Assembly: GCA_947497245.1 (NCBI GenBank)
Contig: CANMFO010000008.1
Span: forward strand, 1-64,000
DNA from: an uncultured Flavobacteriaceae bacterium
Lineage (GTDB): Bacteria; Bacteroidota; Bacteroidia; Flavobacteriales; Flavobacteriaceae
Reading direction: 5' to 3'
Length of the DNA stretch: 64,000 nucleotides
Every line of letters starts with the position of its first letter. Within the stretch, counting starts at the first letter, position 1. The position numbers and the translations under genes were made by a program. A model generated the notes under the pieces. That model was not told the DNA's origin. It was given only the letters and a program-made list of their open reading frames with translations, and did not search any database. This document shows, in pieces, positions 17,745 through 25,254 of this stretch.

Positions 17745-17758
17745 CTGCCCCCGGGCAG
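17745..17758 (+). promoter_or_regulatory. GC-rich hairpin in the leader of the gene at 17780
   Basis: CTGCCC-CC-GGGCAG is a perfect 6-bp arm pair 21 bp before the ATG. With a two-base loop it would form poorly as RNA; as DNA it is a 14-bp palindrome. Confidence 0.35.
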
Positions 17759-17779
17759 ATTCAAAAAACAAAAAAAAAG

Positions 17780-18361
17780 ATGAAAAGAGTTTTAAAATCA
17801 ATGACAACAATGGCCTTGGTGCTCCTTGTAGCAACCGCTATGGCCAAAGAGCCCAGAATTATAACTGACGGCTCAACCAAGAACCTGGTTTTTATGTTGG
17901 ACAGTACCAGTGAAGAAACATCGATCCAATTGGTAGACAGTGATGGTAACATCATATATACGGAAGAGGTTCCCAAGAGAGTGGCATATGCCAAACGTTT
18001 CGATTTGAACCATTTGGAATCGGGAAGCTATTCTTTGAAGGTGGGGGACCCCATCAAGGAAATTGCCTTTACCATCGTTCTGAATGAGGAGCACTTGAGG
18101 GTAGTGAATCGCGTGGAACATACCAAGCCCCTGTTCAGGGAAAAAGATGGCAAGGTGCTTCTAAACCTTTTGAACCTCGATCTCAACCCGGTAGAGCTGT
18201 CGGTTTATGACAGCAGCAACAGAATTTTATTTTCGGAGGGGATCGAAGGCGAACAAACCATTCGCAAATCATTCAATTTTGAAAACGCACTTACCGACCA
18301 CTATACCGTTATGGTCAAAGACGGGGAAAACACCTATTATGAGGAGATTGTGGTAGAATAG
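17780..18361 (+). CDS. Secreted beta-rich protein of unknown function
   Basis: The 193-residue product has a signal peptide (residues 1-22, ending ATAMA) and then two similar beta-sandwich-like halves. Each contains a segment with serine/glutamate-rich strands and a G-x-Y-x-hydrophobic-K-V/M turn (SGSYSLKVGD, DHYTVMVKDG). This pattern resembles the small Ig-like or DUF3244-type domains of Bacteroidota secreted proteins. I do not recognise a specific family. There is no lipobox and no T9SS sorting domain, so a soluble periplasmic protein is likely. It is divergent from the AraC regulator at 16669. Confidence 0.8.
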   Translation: MKRVLKSMTTMALVLLVATAMAKEPRIITDGSTKNLVFMLDSTSEETSIQLVDSDGNIIYTEEVPKRVAYAKRFDLNHLESGSYSLKVGDPIKEIAFTIVLNEEHLRVVNRVEHTKPLFREKDGKVLLNLLNLDLNPVELSVYDSSNRILFSEGIEGEQTIRKSFNFENALTDHYTVMVKDGENTYYEEIVVE

Positions 18362-18381
18362 CTTGGTTTAAGTTGATCTGG

Positions 18382-18414
18382 GCCCCTAAAGGAAGAACTT
18401 TTGGGGGCTTTTTT
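18382..18414. terminator. Bidirectional intrinsic terminator
   Basis: GCCCCTAAAG pairs with CTTTTGGGGGC (one bulge) followed by a T run. It separates the convergent genes ending at 18361 and 18413. Confidence 0.85.
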
Positions 18415-18778
18415 AGTATCGAAGGTACCAATAGGCCCAGTATATCAACGCAAATTGCAATGGTATTCTAAGGATCAACATCCATTTGGGAAGTCCCATG
18501 GATGCCTTTTCATTTATAAGCATATGAAGGTGCACGGGCAAAAAAAACACCAGCATGCAGATGGTGCTATAGACCACTAGGTCCTTGGTTGCCGGAAAGC
18601 ACAGGCCGATTCCAAGAAAAATTTCCATTAGCCCGCTAATGGTGACCAGCAGTTTATGACCGGGCAGATATCCCGGCAGGATGCGCATGTACATTTTTGG
18701 ACTTATGAAATGCATCAGTCCAGCAATTACATAGGTAACTGCCATGAGATACAGGTGCCAAGGATATTGAAGTTCCAC
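18413..18778 (-). CDS. DoxX family membrane protein
   Basis: The 121-residue protein has four hydrophobic helices and the family-like opening ELQYPWHLYLMAVTYVIAGL followed by MHFISPKMYMRI. DoxX-like proteins are small inner-membrane proteins sometimes tied to quinone or thiosulfate oxidation or to redox stress; no specific activity can be assigned here. The start is GTG 18778, which overlaps the stop codon of the DUF885 gene (TAGTG), indicating coupled translation. An ATG at 18745 would cut into the first helix and is less likely. Confidence 0.85.
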   Translation of the reverse strand: MELQYPWHLYLMAVTYVIAGLMHFISPKMYMRILPGYLPGHKLLVTISGLMEIFLGIGLCFPATKDLVVYSTICMLVFFLPVHLHMLINEKASMGLPKWMLILRIPLQFALIYWAYWYLRY

Positions 18779-20547
18779 TAGTTGTCGTTGGTAATCCAGT
18801 TATTGATTTTGTCCTCTAAAAGTGCCAGGGGCACGCAGCCCGTTTCCAACACTTGGTCATGGAATTCGCGAATATCGAATTTTTCGCCCAGAGCCGCTTC
18901 GGCCCTAGCGCGTAGTTCCCTAATTTTTAATTGTCCGATCTTATACGATAATGCTTGGCCGGGATTGGCCATATAGCGCTCAATTTCGGCAGTGATGCCC
19001 GCTTCGGACACCGCTTCGTTGTCCAGGGAATATTGGATGGCGCGTTCCCTGGTCCATCCCTTGGAATGTAAACCGGTATCGACAACCAATCGGACGGCCC
19101 GGTGCATTTCTGCACCCAACATGCCAAAATATTGGTAGGGATCGTCGTAAAGACCAAGTTCTTTGCCCAGGGATTCGGTATAGAGGGCCCAGCCTTCCCC
19201 ATAGGCACTGTACCATAGGGTCTTACGGAATTTCGGTAGATTCCGGTTTTCCTGGGTCAGTGATATTTGAAAGTGATGCCCGGGGATGGCCTCGTGCAGG
19301 AACAGATCCTCATCCGAATACATATTGTAGTTCTTTACATCGGGGATGGGCACATAAAAAATACCAGGTCGGGTTCCGTCCAGTGATCCGGCATTGTATT
19401 CGGCGCTTGCCGAGGCCTCCCGGAACGATTCTGTGCGTCGTACCTCAAAGGGGGTCGTTGGCTGCTTTCCGAACAGTCTGTCCACTTGGGGTTTCATCTT
19501 TTGGTGAATGGCCTTGAAGTTGTCGATGACCTGTTGCGGATCGGTAAAGGGCATCAGTTCTTTTTTATTGCGGACGTGGTCAAAGAAAGATTTCAGATCA
19601 CCCTTAAAGCCCACTTGCTCCCTTACCTTTTCCATTTCGGCTGAAATCCGGGCAACCTCCTCCAGGCCCAGTTGGTGTATTTCATCCGCGGTCATGGCAG
19701 TGGTGGTGTACAATTTAATCTGATGTGCGTAGTATTCCTTTCCATTTGGAATGCCTTCGATACCACTACTTTCCCTTCCGGCCGCCAAGTATTCGGTGTT
19801 CATAAAATCATGGAGGTCCTGGTAGCGCGGTACTATTTTTTCGCTGATCATTTTAGAATATGCCTCCGTCAACATTGCCCTGTCGGCATCGGAAAAACCT
19901 TCGGGAAATTTTTTGATGGGGCTGTAGAAAAGATTGTCCTGTAATTTGGCCCCCACTACGCCGGCCCATTGTGGAATTACCTTCTTTATAAGTGATTTGG
20001 GCAGCACATGGCCCACTTCAATGCCCGTTTCCATCTTTGTTTTTGCCATGGTCAGCCACTGCACATAATCCTCTAGGCGTGAAAGCCAATTTTTATAATC
20101 CGCCACAGTTTTAAACGGTTGTGCACTGGCGCCCCCGGCCAATTGGCCCATCTTAAGGTTGAACGACCACATTTGGTCAATGGGCGTATAGTCCTTGAAG
20201 GCCAAACCTTCCAAATTGATGTTGCATTCCCAGTCGAGAATTGCCTTTGACATCTTTTCGTCTTCCGTAAGGACGGTATCCGGATAATCTTTCAACTTGG
20301 ATCGGTAGTTGGTAAAATGCAGTTGGAGCTGTTTTTTGTAACCGTCCGATAAAAAATTGGGCAAGGTATCATTGTACCGGCCATCTCCCTGAAATGTAGC
20401 GTCCACCGGGTTCAGTTTCAAGCGGTCCTCATGATAGGCATCGAAAACACTTGAAATGGGAGGGTGTTCCGTTGCGGTTTCCTTTGGAGTTTCACGGCAG
20501 GCCTGAAGACCGGTGAGAACGAAAATGAAGAAGGTAATGGTACGCAT
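18778..20547 (-). CDS. DUF885 domain lipoprotein (zinc-peptidase-like)
   Basis: The product has 589 residues with a signal peptide and probable lipobox (TGLQAC). The DUF885 core contains a zinc-binding helix FLHEAIPGHHFQ, with a second conserved region EGWALYTESLGKELG supplying a likely third ligand. These features point to a periplasmic metallopeptidase-type protein; family members are widespread and mostly uncharacterised. It is the first gene of a pair with DoxX. The next gene upstream (MOSC) is downstream in coordinates with 36 bp spacing and the same strand, so one longer transcript is possible. Confidence 0.9.
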   Translation of the reverse strand: MRTITFFIFVLTGLQACRETPKETATEHPPISSVFDAYHEDRLKLNPVDATFQGDGRYNDTLPNFLSDGYKKQLQLHFTNYRSKLKDYPDTVLTEDEKMSKAILDWECNINLEGLAFKDYTPIDQMWSFNLKMGQLAGGASAQPFKTVADYKNWLSRLEDYVQWLTMAKTKMETGIEVGHVLPKSLIKKVIPQWAGVVGAKLQDNLFYSPIKKFPEGFSDADRAMLTEAYSKMISEKIVPRYQDLHDFMNTEYLAAGRESSGIEGIPNGKEYYAHQIKLYTTTAMTADEIHQLGLEEVARISAEMEKVREQVGFKGDLKSFFDHVRNKKELMPFTDPQQVIDNFKAIHQKMKPQVDRLFGKQPTTPFEVRRTESFREASASAEYNAGSLDGTRPGIFYVPIPDVKNYNMYSDEDLFLHEAIPGHHFQISLTQENRNLPKFRKTLWYSAYGEGWALYTESLGKELGLYDDPYQYFGMLGAEMHRAVRLVVDTGLHSKGWTRERAIQYSLDNEAVSEAGITAEIERYMANPGQALSYKIGQLKIRELRARAEAALGEKFDIREFHDQVLETGCVPLALLEDKINNWITNDN

Positions 20548-20583
20548 GGTATTTGTTTAGATGGCTTTTTTAGGGATGCTGGA

Positions 20584-21219
20584 TTATTTTAGAAATTTCT
20601 TTAAACGTTCCTTTTTATAGTCGGGTACGGAAGAATTATCGAGCGCGAGCCGTATCATTTCCGGATTTTTGGGTCTGGCATAGAGCAACTCGAAGAATTG
20701 CTTTACCGTAAAGGTGTTCTCTGATTGCTCCACCAGTTGCACTTCCTGGCCCGTTTCGACATTCCCCTCTTCCAAGACCCGAACATAAGTGCCCGAGTGG
20801 CCATGTTCGATAAACTGTCCGAGAATATTTTGATCATTGAACCGGATCCCCAATTTGTAACAGGGTTCTCGGGGTTGAGAGACCTGCACTAGGGCCGTAC
20901 CTATTTTATAGATATCACCGATCCGGACAATGGATTCGTCCAGTCCCGACACGGTGAGGTTCTCCCCGAACATGCCCCAATCCCATTCCAGGTGGGGGTA
21001 CAACGCTTTCCAGAAGGGATATTGTTCTTCGGCAAACAGGTAGCACGCCTTGTTCGCACCACCGTGGTGAACACGGTCCATGATCGTGTCTTTTAAAACA
21101 TTGTGGGATAGCAGGTTCAAGGATCCTGTAACGGGATATTTAAAGATACCCGTTTGTTCCTCTTGCCCGTTCCAGAGGTAGGTGGTCGGGTTTCCTATGT
21201 TTGTTGAGGTTATCTTCAT
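20584..21219 (-). CDS. MOSC domain protein (YiiM-like)
   Basis: The 211-residue protein has a MOSC beta-barrel (residues about 30-165) with the conserved Cys in SQPREPCYKLGIRF, and a C-terminal helical region ending DYKKERLKKFLK. MOSC proteins are related to the C-terminal domain of molybdenum cofactor sulfurase. YiiM types help reduce N-hydroxylated bases using the molybdenum cofactor. The conserved HHGGANKACYLFA region and FGENLTVSGLDE are both present, so the fold is complete. It lies 36 bp upstream of the DUF885 gene on the same strand. Confidence 0.92.
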   Translation of the reverse strand: MKITSTNIGNPTTYLWNGQEEQTGIFKYPVTGSLNLLSHNVLKDTIMDRVHHGGANKACYLFAEEQYPFWKALYPHLEWDWGMFGENLTVSGLDESIVRIGDIYKIGTALVQVSQPREPCYKLGIRFNDQNILGQFIEHGHSGTYVRVLEEGNVETGQEVQLVEQSENTFTVKQFFELLYARPKNPEMIRLALDNSSVPDYKKERLKKFLK

Positions 21220-21331
21220 GCCCTAAAGATAAAAAACCCTTCTCGAAGCATTGAATTTTTAAGATAGAATTGTGCTATGGGACCTGAGGGTGATCGGGCG
21301 GTCCGGGTTCCCAAGGGTATTTGCAAAAATA

Positions 21332-21358
21332 AAGGCCATCGTAAAGTGCGATGGCCTT
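21332..21358 (-). terminator. Terminator of the cupin/small membrane protein pair
   Basis: AAGGCCATCG and CGATGGCCTT form a perfect 10-bp stem with a 7-base loop. The T run TTTATTTTTG lies on its minus-strand downstream side. Confidence 0.85.
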
Positions 21359-21449
21359 GTCCTTTATCCATGTCCAGGGACGCCTGACGGGGATACCGTC
21401 CAATGCACCTATCACAAAGGATAAAGCGGGGGCTCATGATAAGGTTAAG

Positions 21450-21875
21450 TTATAGTGGTGATTCCATATCCAAGGTCTTTGGATTTTCAGTTTGCTCCTT
21501 GAATTCCATTATATGGAATAGCGAAGGTTCTTCCCCAATGTTTTCAAGATCAAATGCGGTATGTTTGTTTTCGGGCTCCCAAAAGATCGAATCCCCCTTC
21601 TTGAAACGGAGCAAGGTTATTTTTCCATTGTCCCACCTTGTAATCGCCAATCCGTCTACCATGGAAACCCAACAACTGTCAGTGTTCGACCTCCTAAAGG
21701 GAAGGCGTTCATTCGGGAAAAGCAACACTTTCCAGACCCTGATGTTCGCATTTTCCAACAACAGATGTTGCCCCAGGGATTCGCTGATCTGGTTTTTCTC
21801 CAGTTCTTCCAATTTGGAAGGCTCCCAGGAGTCGAAGTTTCCAATCGGATTGATTTCCACGCATTCCATGGGCAT
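21450..21875 (-). CDS. Small cupin-like protein of unknown function
   Basis: The 141-residue protein has a single beta-barrel pattern resembling the cupin superfamily: PNERLPFRR and a later GDSIFWEPENKHTAFD strand pair around a His. There is no signal peptide. It starts at ATG 21875, sharing a base with the TAA stop of the small membrane protein gene, so the two are translated together. The metal-binding His set is incomplete compared with classic cupins (I see one clear HxxxxD-type segment), so it may be a non-catalytic binding protein. Function unknown. Confidence 0.75.
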   Translation of the reverse strand: MPMECVEINPIGNFDSWEPSKLEELEKNQISESLGQHLLLENANIRVWKVLLFPNERLPFRRSNTDSCWVSMVDGLAITRWDNGKITLLRFKKGDSIFWEPENKHTAFDLENIGEEPSLFHIMEFKEQTENPKTLDMESPL

Positions 21876-22078
21876 TAGTTTTTGGGCTTTCGCTTATTTC
21901 TCATCCCATAAATTGCATAGATGGTGAAAAGCGACAAGATGGGAAGTATGATGAGGTCGTAACGGACCATATAGTCCGATTGGGAGAGCATCCATTGCTG
22001 TACCTGATATTCCCATACTGCGAAGCTGGACCATAGAACGACCAAGAAAATCCAAAGGGTTTTATTGCTGGACTGCAT
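21875..22078 (-). CDS. Small two-helix membrane protein
   Basis: The product has 67 residues with two hydrophobic segments (about 7-24 and 42-58) and a basic C-terminus (RNKRKPKN), so it is a small inner-membrane protein with both ends probably in the cytoplasm. The gene is translationally coupled to the cupin gene. The pairing is tight enough to suggest a joint role, but neither protein has a function I recognise. Confidence 0.7.
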   Translation of the reverse strand: MQSSNKTLWIFLVVLWSSFAVWEYQVQQWMLSQSDYMVRYDLIILPILSLFTIYAIYGMRNKRKPKN

Positions 22079-22274
22079 TTTTTTAAGGGCAAAGGTTTGA
22101 TAAATAAGAGGGTATATCCAAGCAAGGGAGCGATGAACCGGTATGGATTTCGGAATTCCGTACCGAATTTGCCCTGGAAGGCGCGTTTCCTTCCAATTTC
22201 AGGAATCAGAACAACAAAAAATTGGGTTTTTAAGAGGGATGCCGCGAGAGAGCCGGACCAAAGTACGGAACGAA

Positions 22275-23408
22275 TTAGACCGTTGCCTTTTCCTTGTATT
22301 TGGTGGGAGTGGTCCCCGTCTCTTTTTTGAAAGCGGAATAGAAGGCACTTTTGCTATGAAAACCGACCTCTTGCCCGATACCTTCGATGCTCAAGTTCCC
22401 TTCATCTTTGTTTTTAAGGAGGGTTTCGGCCTTTCTTATCCGAAATTGGTTCACGTAGGAATTGAAGTTTTGGTTGTCAACGGTATTTATTGCCGTGGAA
22501 ATACGTTTGGGGTGGACTTTTAACGTCTTGGCAAGGTCGACAACGGACAATTCCGTTTGGACAAAACTCTCCGAACTTACCATAAACCGATCTATTTGCT
22601 TCATGAGTTCCTTTAAATCGTCCATCGGCACTGCAGATGGGCCGCTGTGTTCGGGGGATTGGTTTTGAACAGGATCGTACTCATTTTTTTTCGCCAGGAC
22701 CGATAGGACGTTGCGTTGTTCGACCCCATGATAGGATACCCAGTAGATTGCGATCAAATCAAAAATGGAAAAGAGAATCTTAAAGTAATAGTTTTGGGGC
22801 GAAAGGAAATAGAGTACATGAACGACAAAAGAAGTGGCCAAGCTGTAAAGAAGAAAAATACGGGCCCATTGCAGTTCCTTGGTGGCCACAAGGGAAAAAC
22901 AGTTCTGGACTTCTATTCTGTGATGGTTGAGCAGTCTTAAATTCCAAATTCCAATGGCCCAGGAATAGCAGATTCCCATATAGGTAAAAAGCAGTTCGTA
23001 CCAAATGCTTTGGGAAATGACCTCTTTGGTGGCAAGTGGAAGGAAAAAAATAACGAGTTGGACCAAAAAGGACAGGACTCCCGGAATGAGCACCCAATAT
23101 TTTGTTCTCTGATTTGAAAGTACGGATACTTGCTGCGTATAGACCAGGAACAACGGGAAAAGTAGCCATGAAAAATTAAAGGGCAGGAGAAACAGCCTGG
23201 GATAAACCCTGGGCACCTCAAGTCCTATGGCGATAAAGGAAACCAACTTTAACGAAAAAAAGAGCAAGAAAAGCCCAAGAAAAAAAGTACTCCTATATTT
23301 CCTTTTGTTGAGGATGATCAGCAGTATGCCCAACGTGGTCCCCTGGACCAAACCCAAGGTGTCCAAAAAAGATTGGAAGTTGTAATTGAGGTTCGCTGTA
23401 TCAAGCAT
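22275..23408 (-). CDS. Membrane-anchored AraC-type transcriptional regulator
   Basis: The start is set at ATG 23408. An upstream extension of the frame lacks a plausible N-terminus. The 377-residue product has about seven hydrophobic helices in residues 10-240 (for example TLGILLIILNKRK and FFLGLFLLFFSLK), then a short linker rich in Gln, Ser and Pro. A C-terminal AraC double helix-turn-helix follows with SVVDLAKTLKVHPKRISTAI and EVGFHSKSAFYSAFKKETGT. This 7TM-AraC design is common in Bacteroidota and should sense a membrane or lipid-phase signal. An 8-bp inverted repeat (23431-23459) sits 23 bp upstream of the start. Confidence 0.9.
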   Translation of the reverse strand: MLDTANLNYNFQSFLDTLGLVQGTTLGILLIILNKRKYRSTFFLGLFLLFFSLKLVSFIAIGLEVPRVYPRLFLLPFNFSWLLFPLFLVYTQQVSVLSNQRTKYWVLIPGVLSFLVQLVIFFLPLATKEVISQSIWYELLFTYMGICYSWAIGIWNLRLLNHHRIEVQNCFSLVATKELQWARIFLLYSLATSFVVHVLYFLSPQNYYFKILFSIFDLIAIYWVSYHGVEQRNVLSVLAKKNEYDPVQNQSPEHSGPSAVPMDDLKELMKQIDRFMVSSESFVQTELSVVDLAKTLKVHPKRISTAINTVDNQNFNSYVNQFRIRKAETLLKNKDEGNLSIEGIGQEVGFHSKSAFYSAFKKETGTTPTKYKEKATV

Positions 23409-23430
23409 AGTATGAAGATAGCGATTTTTA

Positions 23431-23459
23431 GTTGACAAATGTGGGATTTTATTGTCAAC
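23431..23459. promoter_or_regulatory. 8-bp inverted repeat before the membrane AraC gene
   Basis: GTTGACAA (23431-23438) and TTGTCAAC (23452-23459) are perfect arms with a 13-base spacer, placed where an operator for autoregulation would lie. Confidence 0.5.
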
Positions 23460-23510
23460 ATCCTCTACCACAGCGGTTAACAAAAGGATTCGAGCGCTGA
23501 ATTGCGTTCC

Positions 23511-23550
23511 AAAACGAAAAACCGCGACAGGGGCCCCGGTTTTTCGTTTT
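23511..23550 (-). terminator. Terminator of the DUF6249 gene
   Basis: AAAACGAAAAACC and GGTTTTTCGTTTT form a perfect 13-bp stem around a 14-base GC-rich loop just after the DUF6249 stop. Confidence 0.8.
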
Positions 23551-23572
23551 ATTCTCCCTAAATGTAGTTTCC

Positions 23573-23926
23573 CTATTCCTCCCCATCCATTTTTTTGGTC
23601 AGAAAGAACCCTACCAAAAGCGCGGTTCCGGCCATTAGAAAAATAGACCCCGGCATGGCAATTTCCCAATCGACATTAAGGTTTGAGCCCAAAAACCCAC
23701 CTATCATGATTCCTCCTCCAATACCCATTAACAACAGGGCGACATTTAGGATCAAAATCTTCCAAACAGGAGTGGTTTTTTCTCGTTTTCCCTTTACAAA
23801 AATGCTGGCATCCGCCCCTTTTTCTATCAGTGCAAGGCGCTCTTTGTTTCTCGTTGAATAATGAAGGTAAGCGATTGCGAATACTACTAAAAAAAAACTG
23901 ATGGGTATTAATATTGCTGCTGCCAT
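23573..23926 (-). CDS. DUF6249-type small membrane protein
   Basis: The start at ATG 23926 (MAAAILIPISFFLVVF) gives 117 residues with three hydrophobic segments; the short loop RNKERLALIEKGADASIF between the first and second helix is the family signature. A longer upstream frame would add a poor hydrophilic N-terminus. Proteins of this type are often found next to ECF sigma genes in Bacteroidota. Here the sigma gene is divergent from it with only 134 bp between the start codons, so shared control is likely. Function unknown. Confidence 0.85.
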   Translation of the reverse strand: MAAAILIPISFFLVVFAIAYLHYSTRNKERLALIEKGADASIFVKGKREKTTPVWKILILNVALLLMGIGGGIMIGGFLGSNLNVDWEIAMPGSIFLMAGTALLVGFFLTKKMDGEE

Positions 23927-24060
23927 TTGATTGTTTTTTAATTGATTAATAAACTTGTTCTCCACGTATGACGGCCATTTTTAAAATAGGGTTACACAAA
24001 CCACTATTTTTTTTCGGAATCGTGTAACCCAATTCGTAATTTGTAGGTCATATAGAGCAA

Positions 24061-24645
24061 ATGGGCCAAAATAGAGAGCAGCAATGTATTGATGCTATTG
24101 TCAATGGTGATACCCAAGCCTTTTCGGTTTTGGTAGATCGCTACAAACACATGGTCTTTACATTGGCGATGAAGGTACTGGGCCATAGGGAGGAAGCAGA
24201 GGAAGTGGCGCAAGATGTCTTCTTAAAGGCGTATCAGGCATTGCCCTCCTTTAAGGGGGATTCCAAATTTTCGACCTGGCTGTATAAAATTGCCTATAAC
24301 AAGAGCTTGGATTATGCAAAACGGAACGGCCGGTATTTGAAGACGACATCCCTGGATGCATCTGTCGAACTCCATGTGCCGTCACTGGACAATACTTTGG
24401 AAGGTCTGGAGGCGAACGATCGGAGGACAACCATCAAAAGGGCCATGGCGGACTTGCCCGAAAATGATGCGGTTGTAATTACGTTGCATTATTTTGAAGA
24501 GTTATCTTTAAAGGAAATTTCGGAGGTTATGGGGATAAGCCCCAACACGGTCAAGGTACGGTTGTTTCGAAGTAGAAAACGTCTGGCGGTACTGTTGAAG
24601 AATAAATTGGAACCGGAAACGATCAAAGGTTATGGAAGAAAATAA
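24061..24645 (+). CDS. ECF-type RNA polymerase sigma factor
   Basis: The 194-residue protein has sigma region 2 (residues about 22-90, including EEVAQDVFLKAYQALPSFKG and the -10 recognition segment FSTWLYKIAYNKSLDYAKR) and region 4 (about 125-180, with the helix-turn-helix LSLKEISEVMGISPNTVKVR). There is no region 1 or 3, which defines the extracytoplasmic-function class. Its stop overlaps the start of the next gene by 14 bases, the usual sign of a sigma/anti-sigma operon. The signal sensed is unknown. Confidence 0.94.
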   Translation: MGQNREQQCIDAIVNGDTQAFSVLVDRYKHMVFTLAMKVLGHREEAEEVAQDVFLKAYQALPSFKGDSKFSTWLYKIAYNKSLDYAKRNGRYLKTTSLDASVELHVPSLDNTLEGLEANDRRTTIKRAMADLPENDAVVITLHYFEELSLKEISEVMGISPNTVKVRLFRSRKRLAVLLKNKLEPETIKGYGRK

Positions 24646-25048
24646 AGAAAAGGAATTGGAACGTTTTGTCCAAAAGACAATAAAGGAGGTAGGGTTGGAA
24701 GAACCGTCTGCCAATTTTACCCACTCAGTGCTTTCAAAGATCCAATTGAATGTCCAAGAAAGGGCTGTCCGTCATAAACCTTTGATTTCGAAATCCACCT
24801 GGGGGGTTTTAACGGCTCTGGTGACCGGTATTTTTGCTTACCTTATTTTGGGCAATCCGAAAGTGGAGATTCCCTGGTTGTCCTCCCAGAAATTTGAAAT
24901 GTCCGTAAATATGGATTTTGTGGACGCGCTGGCCGATCTTCAGCTGTCCAATACATTTGTTTACAGCTTGGTTGGGTTGGTGTTTTTCCTGGGAGTCCAA
25001 GTTGTGCTGTTAAAAAATCATATTGAAAGAAGGTATATCCTGGATTGA
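24632..25048 (+). CDS. Membrane protein co-translated with ECF sigma (possible anti-sigma)
   Basis: The 138-residue product has a charged N-terminal cytoplasmic part (residues 1-50, including EKELERFVQKTIKEVGLEEP) and two hydrophobic helices (about 58-75 and 108-128). It has no HxxxCxxC zinc anti-sigma motif and no DUF4974/FecR periplasmic domain. The 14-bp overlap with the sigma gene makes an anti-sigma role probable. If so it would be an atypical type that binds sigma with its helical N-terminus; this is inference. Confidence 0.75.
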   Translation: MEENKEKELERFVQKTIKEVGLEEPSANFTHSVLSKIQLNVQERAVRHKPLISKSTWGVLTALVTGIFAYLILGNPKVEIPWLSSQKFEMSVNMDFVDALADLQLSNTFVYSLVGLVFFLGVQVVLLKNHIERRYILD

Positions 25049-25200
25049 AAGAGGTTCAAGTGTCCTTGGGAACGGCTCCGATGCCAATACGGCGATCTTT
25101 TGCCACTGAGGGCCCCGTTTGTTTTCTGCCACTCTGTATCGGGCCGGGAAACCCCGGCGGATGGACCATCCATTCCTTTGTATTTCATACGGACCTACAT

Positions 25201-25242
25201 AAAGACAAAAGACCGCCCTGGCGGGGGCGGTCTTTTGTCTTT
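25201..25242. terminator. Very long bidirectional terminator
   Basis: AAAGACAAAAGACCGCCC and its exact complement form an 18-bp stem with a six-base loop. It serves the convergent genes ending at 25048 (+) and 25255 (-). Confidence 0.93.
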
Positions 25243-25254
25243 GCTTTCTTTTTT

